A stretch of 36,892 nucleotides of DNA from an uncultured Prochlorococcus sp. Lineage in GTDB: Bacteria > Cyanobacteriota > Cyanobacteriia > PCC-6307 > Cyanobiaceae. A model generated the notes under the pieces. It was given only the letters and a program-made list of their open reading frames with translations, did not search any database and was not told the DNA's origin. Shown here piece after piece: positions 1 to 5,744 of the stretch. Both the position numbers and the translations under genes were made by a program. Within the stretch, counting starts at the first letter, position 1; each line of letters begins with the position of its first letter. The stretch is taken from contig CACLFQ010000008.1 in the NCBI GenBank assembly GCA_902606255.1, positions 1-36,892 of the forward strand, read 5' to 3'.

Positions 1-64
1 CGATAGGAGCCTATTTTCGCAATTAAATTTCCCGGTATATAATGTGACTTTAAAAACACATCAA

Positions 65-211
65 CTACCCCGCCAAATTAGTATGTTCGAAATTATAAAT
101 ATATTTTTCTCCATCATCGTCACCATCGTCATCATCATGGAAGGAAGAGATTAATACATAAACTCCTCCAAGTCCCAATAACATAGATAAATATAGAATA
201 GGATCTGTCAT
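65..211 (-). CDS. possible acidic single-helix microprotein (48 aa)
   Basis: A 48-residue reading frame with an ATG start and TAG stop. The first ~24 residues are mostly hydrophobic (DPILYLSMLLGLGGVYVLIS) and could form one membrane helix. They are followed by a run rich in aspartate (DDDDGDDDGE) and a short polar tail. I do not recognise a family. The hydrophobic-then-acidic layout looks like a real small membrane protein rather than random frame, but the gene is short and has no partner nearby on the same strand. It is divergent from the SRAP gene. What is seen is only the frame and its composition; function is unknown. Confidence 0.4.
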   Translation of the reverse strand: MTDPILYLSMLLGLGGVYVLISSFHDDDDGDDDGEKYIYNFEHTNLAG

Positions 212-402
212 AACTTAATTTTGAAACAATCAAATTAAATTTGAGGAAGTTTTTCAATATCTATATTTTCTTTTAATTATTTAGATAAAAAACTTTCTAC
301 GATCAAAAAATTGTTTTTTTATTTGAGAAAACTGAAAGTAGATCTAAAATAAGGTAAATATGCCATTTTTTTAAGTGAGTTTTAAAAAGATTTTAAAAAT
401 CA

Positions 403-1041
403 ATGTGCGGAAGATTTGAGCTGAAAACTAAATTTGAGAAGTTGCCAAAGGTTTTGAAACAAGACTATCCAAGTGGACTTAATTCTAAATACGAGACTCA
501 AAATCTAATAAGACCTAATGATCCTGTGCTTGTAATTAAAAACGAAGGAAGAATTAAAACTACTTTTATGAGATGGGGCTTTATTCCCCCTTGGGCGAAA
601 GACCCATTTGATAAAGGGAGACCAAGACCATTTAATGCAAGATCGGAAACTATAGAAGAAAAAAAATTATTTAGTGGAAGTTGGAAACATAAAAGGTGCC
701 TAATACCTGCGAGTGGTTTTTTTGAAAAAAATTATCTTGTTCGAAAAGCGAATTATGACACTTTTTGGTTGGGAGGAATTTGGAGTAAGTGGACCTCACC
801 AGATGGAGCAGAACTTGAGAGTTGCTTAGTTTTAACAACTGAACCAAATGATTTAATAAAACCTTTACATTGCCGCATGCCTGTAATCGTACCTAATGGA
901 TATGAAGAACAATGGACAGAGCAAGTGAAAGATGCAGATGAATTAAAAGGATTATTTCCAATCATGATGGGTTGGTCATCTGATGGTTGGCTAGTAGAAG
1001 ATATAAAGAAGAAGGTAACTGATCAAATGAGTTTGTTTTAA
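403..1041 (+). CDS. SOS response-associated peptidase family protein (SRAP/YedK/HMCES-like)
   Basis: 212 aa, within the usual size of SRAP proteins. These proteins form a covalent bond through Cys2 with abasic sites in single-stranded DNA, shielding them during replication. The sequence begins MCGRFE, so Cys2 becomes N-terminal after Met removal. The other family signatures are present: Asn78 in RPFNARSET, Glu108 in PASGFFE and His156 in LHCRMPVI. The family often has GFYEW at the glutamate site and here it is GFFEK, a mild variant. The start is fixed by the need for Cys2. The upstream 190 bases show no LexA-box-like GTAC element, so SOS control is not evident despite the family name. A DUF1651-like gene follows 32 bases downstream on the same strand. 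Confidence 0.93.
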   Translation: MCGRFELKTKFEKLPKVLKQDYPSGLNSKYETQNLIRPNDPVLVIKNEGRIKTTFMRWGFIPPWAKDPFDKGRPRPFNARSETIEEKKLFSGSWKHKRCLIPASGFFEKNYLVRKANYDTFWLGGIWSKWTSPDGAELESCLVLTTEPNDLIKPLHCRMPVIVPNGYEEQWTEQVKDADELKGLFPIMMGWSSDGWLVEDIKKKVTDQMSLF

Positions 1042-1073
1042 ATGGAACGCTTACTAATTCCAAGGTTAGATTA

Positions 1074-1319
1074 ATGGTTAAATCTTATTGGTTGATTAAT
1101 TCAAATAGGTCAGAAGTTAAAAGATTTATGAAAAACGATAAGAGTATTGATGGTGTTTTTGAGTATATGTTTATAGATACTGGAAAAATAGTAGGGGGAA
1201 TAGGAAACAAACCTCCAGTAATGACAAATACAGTTTCTGTTGAAATAGATTTAGCTAGAGAAATTTATGAAAGATTACTTTCTCAGGGATGGAGGAAAAT
1301 TGAAAAAGTTTGGTCTTAG
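1074..1319 (+). CDS. DUF1651-like small cyanobacterial protein
   Basis: 81 aa, ATG start. It resembles the small proteins of picocyanobacteria grouped as DUF1651, mainly through the C-terminal pattern of an aliphatic/charged helix followed by YERLLSQGWRKIEKVW. No function is known for that family. No signal peptide or membrane segment is visible. It lies 32 bases after the SRAP gene in the same direction and may be co-transcribed with it. The family assignment rests on memory of the pattern and is tentative; a profile search would settle it. Confidence 0.65.
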   Translation: MVKSYWLINSNRSEVKRFMKNDKSIDGVFEYMFIDTGKIVGGIGNKPPVMTNTVSVEIDLAREIYERLLSQGWRKIEKVWS

Positions 1320-1468
1320 AAAGAAAGTTATTAGATCTATGCGGCAGAAATTACTGATGGAAATAATTTGAAATCCATTAGTGAGAATGTTAACTAAAAT
1401 TGACAGCCGATCTAAAATATGAGGAAATTAGTTAATTATTTTGTGCAGATAAACAAGAAATATCCAAA

Positions 1469-2191
1469 ATGGCTACCAGAATAAATAAATATTTAAGCGA
1501 AGTCGGTTATTGTTCCAGAAGAGAAGCAGATAGACTAATTTTAGAAGGAAAGGTAACCATTAATGGCAAAATTCCAGAAATTGGCGCCAAAGTAGAAGAA
1601 AGTGATCAAGTAGAAGTTAAAGGTCAAAGAATAGAAAAATCAATGAGACAAAAAAACATATACTTAGCTTTTAATAAACCTGTAGGAATTGTTTGCACAA
1701 CAGATAGAAAAGTAGAACCCAATAATGTCATAGATTTCATTAATTATCCTAAAAGAATTTTCCCTATCGGAAGATTAGATAAGCTCAGTGAGGGATTGAT
1801 TTTTTTAACTAATGATGGGGATATCGTAAATAAAATACTCAGAGCAAGAAATAATCATGAAAAAGAATATATTGTAAAAGTTAATCGTCCAATTAATAGC
1901 GACTTTATTAAAAGCATGAGTAGTGGAGTTGAAATATTAGGCACAATAACTAAGAATTGTTTCGTAAAACAATTGGGCTCAAAAAAATTCAAAATAATAC
2001 TTACTCAAGGAATTAACCGTCAGATTAGAAGAATGTGTGAGGCCTTAGGTTACAGAGTAAAATCATTAAAGCGTGTAAGAATTATGAATATTAAGTTAGA
2101 TTTGCCAATAGGAGAATATAGAGAATTTAGCAAAGAAGAACTCTTAGAATTAAATGCTTTACTCGAAAACTCCTCGAAAACTTACGACTAA
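1469..2191 (+). CDS. rluF: 23S rRNA pseudouridine synthase, RluF/RsuA family
   Basis: 240 aa. It isomerises uridine to pseudouridine in 23S rRNA. Residues ~3-60 form an S4 RNA-binding domain (RINKYLSEVGYCSRREADRL, then KVTINGK). The catalytic domain follows, with the nucleophilic aspartate at residue 104 in IGRLDKLSEGLIFLTNDGD. The later motif QGINRQIRRMCEALGY is typical of the RsuA/RluB/E/F group. Overall the match is best to RluF (U2604 type), though RluB cannot be excluded by eye. The residue two after the catalytic Asp is Leu, where relatives usually have Asp or Asn. The ATG start gives a full S4 domain. It is the last plus-strand gene before the accessory-like region. Confidence 0.85.
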   Translation: MATRINKYLSEVGYCSRREADRLILEGKVTINGKIPEIGAKVEESDQVEVKGQRIEKSMRQKNIYLAFNKPVGIVCTTDRKVEPNNVIDFINYPKRIFPIGRLDKLSEGLIFLTNDGDIVNKILRARNNHEKEYIVKVNRPINSDFIKSMSSGVEILGTITKNCFVKQLGSKKFKIILTQGINRQIRRMCEALGYRVKSLKRVRIMNIKLDLPIGEYREFSKEELLELNALLENSSKTYD

Positions 2192-2592
2192 TTAAAAAAC
2201 AACTCCCTTATTTTTTAGTAATAGAGGTAGATATACCCTCCAAAGTTATCCAAAGATATAGAAGCCCTAGCCCCTAAAGACGTGAATACAAATGAGAAGT
2301 GAAAAGAGAACCTGCAAAACTCTCTAGTATGAATTTATTTTTAATAGTCTGGGCGACAGGATTCTAACCTGCTACTTACTTCTTCCAAATCACTAGCTAA
2401 GTTGACCTTATATCTACGATTTAAAGCTATAACTCCAGTTATAAGCATTTTTCTAAAACCTTATAAAACTTTCTAATGTTTGTTAGATTTTCCCTAAATG
2501 CTCTCTTAAATTGGCCTAGTGCTCAATTAGGTTTTAAAAATATGCCACAAACTTGTAAAAAGGAAGAATGGGTTCAGTCTTAAAAGTTATTT
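2192..2592. other. intergenic region without an intact gene
   Basis: No convincing coding frame is present on either strand. It contains the tRNA-Pro-like relic at 2348-2393 (listed separately) and a small imperfect hairpin at 2426-2446 with arms GCTATAACT and AGTTATAAGC around a two-base loop. For such a compact genome this much non-coding sequence is unusual and fits decayed inserted DNA. Confidence 0.6.
2348..2393 (-). pseudogene. decayed 3' half of a tRNA-Pro gene (anticodon arm to acceptor end)
   Basis: Read on the minus strand, this 46-base stretch resembles the 3' half of a tRNA. TTTGG in an anticodon-loop position suggests Pro (UGG). The T stem GCAGG/CCTGT pairs fully with one G-U, around the loop TTAGAAT in place of the consensus TTCGAAT. 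It is followed by CGCCCAG and a terminal A, like an acceptor strand. The anticodon stem is no longer paired, the T-loop C56 is changed, and no matching 5' half (D arm, acceptor 5' strand) follows upstream on the minus strand. So it is not a functional tRNA. Such 3' fragments are the usual scar of integration at a tRNA gene. The identity as Pro rests on comparison with remembered cyanobacterial tRNA-Pro sequences. Confidence 0.6.
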
Positions 2593-2820
2593 TTAAGGAT
2601 AAAAGTCCACTTTCCAACGCATGCAGCAATAACTTAAAGGGTTATATCCATTGCAATTCAAAAATTTAAATATTTTGATACCTAGATTGTGAACACTATC
2701 ATCATTAAAAAAGGCCCAACCAAACCAAAAAGCAAAACAACTAATAACAAGAGTAGCCCATTGAAGTCAATGTACCCCAGACCCGTCCAAACCATTTTTA
2801 TCAAAATTTGAATTGCTCAT
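2593..2820 (-). pseudogene. small membrane protein gene interrupted by an in-frame TGA
   Basis: An ATG at 2818-2820 directly follows the TAA stop of the upstream hli gene with no gap, a typical coupled-gene arrangement. Translation gives MSNSNFDKNGLDGSGVH, then TGA at 2767-2769. The same frame continues with LQWATLVISCFAFWFGWAFF, a convincing membrane helix, and runs to a TAA at 2593. One base change (TGA from TGG) would restore Trp before LQW and give a small protein with a polar N-terminus and one helix. No usual start codon lies just after the TGA. Recently broken gene is the simplest reading; sequencing error is possible. I do not recognise the family with certainty. Its link to hli suggests a role in the photosynthetic membrane, but that is inference. 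Confidence 0.55.
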
Positions 2821-3075
2821 TTAAAGAATTGGATATGCTATCCAACCAAATAATGAGTAGTTAATAATCACGGCCATAAATCCAATCATTGCAAGTCTTC
2901 CATTAGTCCTTTCTGCAATAAACCAATAGCTATTTGGCCATTCAAATTTAGTTGTAATAGATACTTGATCTTTTGCAAGTGGAGTCTCTTCAGAAATATT
3001 TTCCTGATCAAGATAATAATTACTATCTGGGTAAAAACTTTCACTTGACATGTTTTCTGATTTAAAATCGATCAT
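2821..3075 (-). CDS. hli: high-light-inducible protein (Hlip, chlorophyll a/b-binding-like)
   Basis: 84 aa. Hlips are one-helix thylakoid proteins that bind chlorophyll and carotenoid, protect newly made photosystem II and dissipate energy under light or nutrient stress. The core motif is at residues ~53-66, AERTNGRLAMIGFMA, with the Glu, Asn and Arg that ligate chlorophyll and form the inter-helix salt bridge. It is followed by a hydrophobic end (VIINYSLFGWIAYPIL). The N-terminal ~45 residues are acidic and polar, longer than in minimal Hlips. It lies in the accessory-looking segment between two tRNA 3'-end-like relics. A broken small gene begins directly after its stop codon. Hli genes are known to be multi-copy in Prochlorococcus islands and to be carried by cyanophages. 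Confidence 0.92.
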   Translation of the reverse strand: MIDFKSENMSSESFYPDSNYYLDQENISEETPLAKDQVSITTKFEWPNSYWFIAERTNGRLAMIGFMAVIINYSLFGWIAYPIL

Positions 3076-3253
3076 TTTATTAAAAATTTGAACTTTTTAT
3101 ATCTTAAAAACTAAAAAGGCTAAATAGGTTAAAAGGAGCTCAGAATTTTTTATTTTTCAAGTAGTTTTTGCCCCACCATATCCAATAAGTAAAATACAAA
3201 ATAGGTAAAAAAAATAAAATCTTATAAAGTCTAGGGAAAGGCTTCAAGAACCA

Positions 3254-3274
3254 CCCCCCCCCCCAAAAAAAAAA
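3254..3274. repeat. homopolymer pair C11 then A10
   Basis: Eleven consecutive C (3254-3264) are followed at once by ten A (3265-3274). An 11-base C run is striking in such an AT-rich sequence. It lies between the hli gene and the second tRNA-like relic. On the minus strand it sits inside a 100-codon open frame (3140-3442) and controls whether the hydrophobic C-terminal part of that frame is in phase. The length may be variable or mis-called. Confidence 0.9.
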
Positions 3275-3338
3275 GAATAAGGAAGTGATTTTCCCTAATT
3301 TCTCCCTAAGCAAAATCAGGCAATCGCTAAAAAGCAAT

Positions 3339-3382
3339 TCGGAGCTACAGGATTTGAACATGGAACCTAGTACTCCGGTAGC
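3339..3382 (-). pseudogene. tRNA 3'-end-like relic (T arm and acceptor end)
   Basis: On the minus strand the stretch reads ...GGTTCCATG, TTCAAATCC, TGTAGCTCCGA. This has a T-loop-like TTCAAAT, the invariant C61, and an acceptor-like AGCTCCG followed by A. The T stem pairs at only three of five positions. Just upstream, TAC CGGA GTA could be a remnant of a long variable arm, which with the GCTCCG end would fit a Ser-type tRNA. No complete cloverleaf can be formed, so it is not a working tRNA. It has the same orientation as the tRNA-Pro-like relic about 950 bases away, on the other side of hli. The isotype call is weak. Confidence 0.4.
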
Positions 3383-3395
3383 AACTGGGAAAATA

Positions 3396-3812
3396 CTAAA
3401 TAAATCTAAAAAGAATATCTCCCATAGTTCGAAAAAATCCAAATCTTTTTTTTTCTTTTGGAATAAGAAAATTTTTGCAATATTTATCGCTATCTCCTAC
3501 GAGCTTTTCTAATCTCAATTTTGATTCTTTATATCTTTGACTTTTTTTATCTCCAAGTTGATAAGTACATAAGAATTTCAATCTTTCATTTCTGATTACT
3601 GGCTGTAATTGCCTGATAAGAAAAAATATTGTGAGTGAAAGGCTTATAAAACCTGCAAAAATAATAAATGAGGAAAAAATAGATGAAGAAAAAGAATAAT
3701 TATTTTCCCTTTTTACTATTTTTCTAGATTTGGAACGAACTTGTTTTCTTGTTGGATTTTTTCTTCCCTTAATACTATTTCGAGATATTCCTTTAGTTCT
3801 TTTTTTAAACAA
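3396..3812 (-). CDS. hypothetical basic protein with one membrane helix
   Basis: 138 aa, family not recognised. The first ~38 residues are strongly basic (about half Lys/Arg, e.g. GRKNPTRKQVRSKSRK). They are followed by a hydrophobic stretch at ~45-68 (FSSFIIFAGFISLSLTIFFL) that should span the membrane, then a charged C-terminal region with two cysteines (LCTYQLGDK, KYCKNFL). The basic side would be expected to stay in the cytoplasm. It lies downstream of lexA on the same strand, separated by a 300-base gap. Its last ~47 bases overlap an unlikely ORF that runs through the tRNA-like relic. Composition is like other small picocyanobacterial membrane proteins. Confidence 0.6.
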   Translation of the reverse strand: MFKKRTKGISRNSIKGRKNPTRKQVRSKSRKIVKRENNYSFSSSIFSSFIIFAGFISLSLTIFFLIRQLQPVIRNERLKFLCTYQLGDKKSQRYKESKLRLEKLVGDSDKYCKNFLIPKEKKRFGFFRTMGDILFRFI

Positions 3813-4114
3813 ACTTCTTACGGAATACGCTCATATGTTTCTTTTATCGTTTAGAAGGTAGCAAAACAAGTTCTTAATACATAAAAAGTTTTATAAGTTA
3901 TTAAAAAAATTTAAATCAAAGTTATTTATCATGTCTCTTCTTCTTGAGATTCCATATTTTACGGCAACAAGGGAAGTAATAGATGAATAGGCTGATATCT
4001 TGATTTAGATTAAAACATTTCAGACCTAATGCTTTAAAGAAATATTAATTCATCAAAATCAGAAGAATTATTTGTCTTTGGAAAATTGATTATTATGGCA
4101 AAACTGTTATTCAC
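3813..4114. other. intergenic region, no gene seen
   Basis: About 300 AT-rich bases between the basic membrane protein gene and the lexA stop codon. The only frame of note is a 19-codon plus-strand ORF at 3931-3990 (MSLLLEIPYFTATREVIDE), too short to support. I see no strong hairpin, tRNA or repeat. Confidence 0.5.
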
Positions 4115-4732
4115 TTAAACTTTCCTCCAAACTGCTAACAGTTTTCCCTGAAAAACTACTGCATTAAAATCTAATTCGATAGGTTCATATGATGGATTTG
4201 CTGCCTCAAGAAAAATTTTTCCATTTCTTTTAAAAAAATACTTTAAAGTTGTCCCTAATCCTGGAACCATTGCGCTTACTATGGTTCCATTCCTGAGAGT
4301 ACACGAGTCAGTAATAGGCTCCATAAGTACCATATCTCCATCAGCTATACATGCATCAATCATTGAATCTCCATTGACTGTCAACGCAAAAACATTTTTC
4401 TTCTTTAAAATTTCAGAAATATCCAGGTTTTCATTAATATCAGAATAACTTTCAATTAGACCTCCTGCAGCTACTGAACCCATAATTGGAACTCCCTCTG
4501 CAAAATCATCGATTATTTGCATAGTTCTAGCTTTTCCCTCTTGCCATGAAATGTAACCCTTTTCTTGCAAATGTTTTAGTCGACTTTGTATTGGAGCAGG
4601 AGATTTTAATCTCATAGCTTTCATCATCTGTCTAATTGATGGACTATGTTGAAATTTTTTCACGTAATCTTTGATCCATTTATAAAGCTCATTCTGAGCA
4701 TCAGTAAGATTATTTTCACCAGAGAAATTCAT
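4115..4732 (-). CDS. lexA: LexA family transcriptional repressor
   Basis: About 205 aa from the ATG; a GTG at 4738 would add two residues (MPMNF...). The N-terminal region carries a winged-helix DNA-binding domain (SIRQMMKAMRLKSPAPIQSRL). The C-terminal half is the S24 self-cleaving domain. Numbering from the GTG: cleavage site Ala91-Gly92 in GSVAAGG, nucleophile Ser125 in VNGDSMI, general base Lys166 in GTTLKYF. All autocleavage residues are therefore present, unlike some cyanobacterial LexA proteins that have lost them. An inverted repeat with a near-consensus cyanobacterial LexA box sits just upstream, pointing to autoregulation. The gene is transcribed in the same direction as argF, whose stop codon lies about 50 bases further upstream. 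Confidence 0.95.
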   Translation of the reverse strand: MNFSGENNLTDAQNELYKWIKDYVKKFQHSPSIRQMMKAMRLKSPAPIQSRLKHLQEKGYISWQEGKARTMQIIDDFAEGVPIMGSVAAGGLIESYSDINENLDISEILKKKNVFALTVNGDSMIDACIADGDMVLMEPITDSCTLRNGTIVSAMVPGLGTTLKYFFKRNGKIFLEAANPSYEPIELDFNAVVFQGKLLAVWRKV

Positions 4733-4736
4733 TGGC

Positions 4737-4763
4737 ACAAATGTACTTCAATACATTTGTACC
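4737..4763 (-). promoter_or_regulatory. probable LexA operator at the lexA promoter
   Basis: The sequence contains a perfect 9-base inverted repeat, ACAAATGTA (4737-4745) and TACATTTGT (4752-4760), with a 6-base spacer. Overlapping it on the minus strand, GGTACAAATGTATT (4763-4750) fits the cyanobacterial LexA consensus RGTACNNNDGTWCB at all but one fixed position. It ends about 18 bases before the lexA ATG, where bound repressor would block transcription. The consensus is from knowledge of cyanobacterial LexA; binding here is inferred. Confidence 0.6.
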
Positions 4764-4790
4764 ATTGAAGCTAATGATTTGCAAGCTGCT

Positions 4791-5717
4791 TTAAGAAAGA
4801 AGGTAAAATAAAAGTGCTTGTTGTGCATGTAACCTATTTTCTGCTTGATCGAAAATTCTACTACTTTTACTATCAATTACTTCATCTGTAATTTCTTTTG
4901 ATCTATAAGCAGGAAGGCAATGAAGGACTATTGCATCTTTATTTGCTTTCTCTACTAAATCGCTATCAATAGTAAATCCTTTAAAATCTTTATCTTTATC
5001 TTCCATTTTATTCTCTTCTCCCATAGATGACCAAACATCGGTATAAAGAACGTTTGCCCCTGAAACCGCAGAGTAAGGATCATTAGTTATTCTCAAGAAA
5101 TTATTCTTTTTACTTACTGAATTTGCCTTATCGATTACTACAGGATTTGGCTCATAACCTCTAGGGCAAGCAATTCTGACTTCAACCCCCAATAAAGCCC
5201 CACATAAAATAAGGGAATTTGCAACATTATTACCATCACCTATAAATGTCAAAACTACTTTTTCAAAGTCACCAAATTCCTCTTTAATTGTCATGAAATC
5301 AGCTAAAGCCTGACAAGGATGTTCTATATCTGTGAGAGCATTAATTACTGGTTTAGAGGACCACTTTGCATATTCTTCTATCTCTGATTGATTGAAAGTT
5401 CTTATTGCAAGTACATCACAATATCTACTTAAAACTCTAGCGGTATCTTTAATTGGCTCACCTCTGCCAATTTGTGAAGTATTAGGATTTAAATCAATTG
5501 TAGTCCCACCAAGTCTTGACATGGCAACTTGAAAACTAACTCTTGTACGTGTTGAAGACTTATCGAAAATTAGTCCTAGAACTTTATCCTTGAAATCGGT
5601 TTCAAGACTTTTATTTTTAAAATTTTTAGCTAGCTCAAGAATGTGATTGACTTCTTCATAAGTCATATCCAAGCTTGATAAAAAGTTTTTATTTATAAGC
5701 TTGTTTGGTTTAAGCAT
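4791..5717 (-). CDS. argF: ornithine carbamoyltransferase
   Basis: 308 aa, the normal length for the anabolic enzyme. It joins carbamoyl phosphate and ornithine to make citrulline in arginine synthesis, in the cytoplasm. The carbamoyl-phosphate loop SSTRTR is at residues ~54-59. HPCQ at ~133-136 contacts carbamoyl phosphate. The ornithine-side motif HCLPAYR, with the catalytic Cys, is near residue 267. The C-terminus (RLHAQQALLFYLL) is typical. The ATG start gives MLKPNKLINKNFLSSLD, matching the usual beginning. It lies between ftsH and lexA on the same strand with only 27 bases to ftsH upstream. Confidence 0.97.
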   Translation of the reverse strand: MLKPNKLINKNFLSSLDMTYEEVNHILELAKNFKNKSLETDFKDKVLGLIFDKSSTRTRVSFQVAMSRLGGTTIDLNPNTSQIGRGEPIKDTARVLSRYCDVLAIRTFNQSEIEEYAKWSSKPVINALTDIEHPCQALADFMTIKEEFGDFEKVVLTFIGDGNNVANSLILCGALLGVEVRIACPRGYEPNPVVIDKANSVSKKNNFLRITNDPYSAVSGANVLYTDVWSSMGEENKMEDKDKDFKGFTIDSDLVEKANKDAIVLHCLPAYRSKEITDEVIDSKSSRIFDQAENRLHAQQALLFYLLS

Positions 5718-5744
5718 AAATTTCTTAAATTAAACCTAATTCTA

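Noticed and set aside
2515-2531. small hairpin CCTA...TAGG near 2520 as a terminator
   Set aside because: Only four base pairs and no gene ends close by.
2593-2820. TGA read as Trp or selenocysteine
   Set aside because: All other genes here use TGA only as stop or end with TAA/TAG, and no SECIS-like hairpin or sel genes are seen; a nonsense mutation is simpler.
3140-3442. 100-codon minus-strand ORF through the C11A10 run and the tRNA-like relic
   Set aside because: Its first half reads through the tRNA-like relic and overlaps the 138-aa gene, and its phase depends on the homopolymer. Only the C-terminal ~35 residues look protein-like and they lack a normal start.
3931-3990. 19-codon plus-strand ORF (MSLLLEIPYFTATREVIDE)
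   Set aside because: Too short to support, no partner or repeat, and no clear ribosome binding site.
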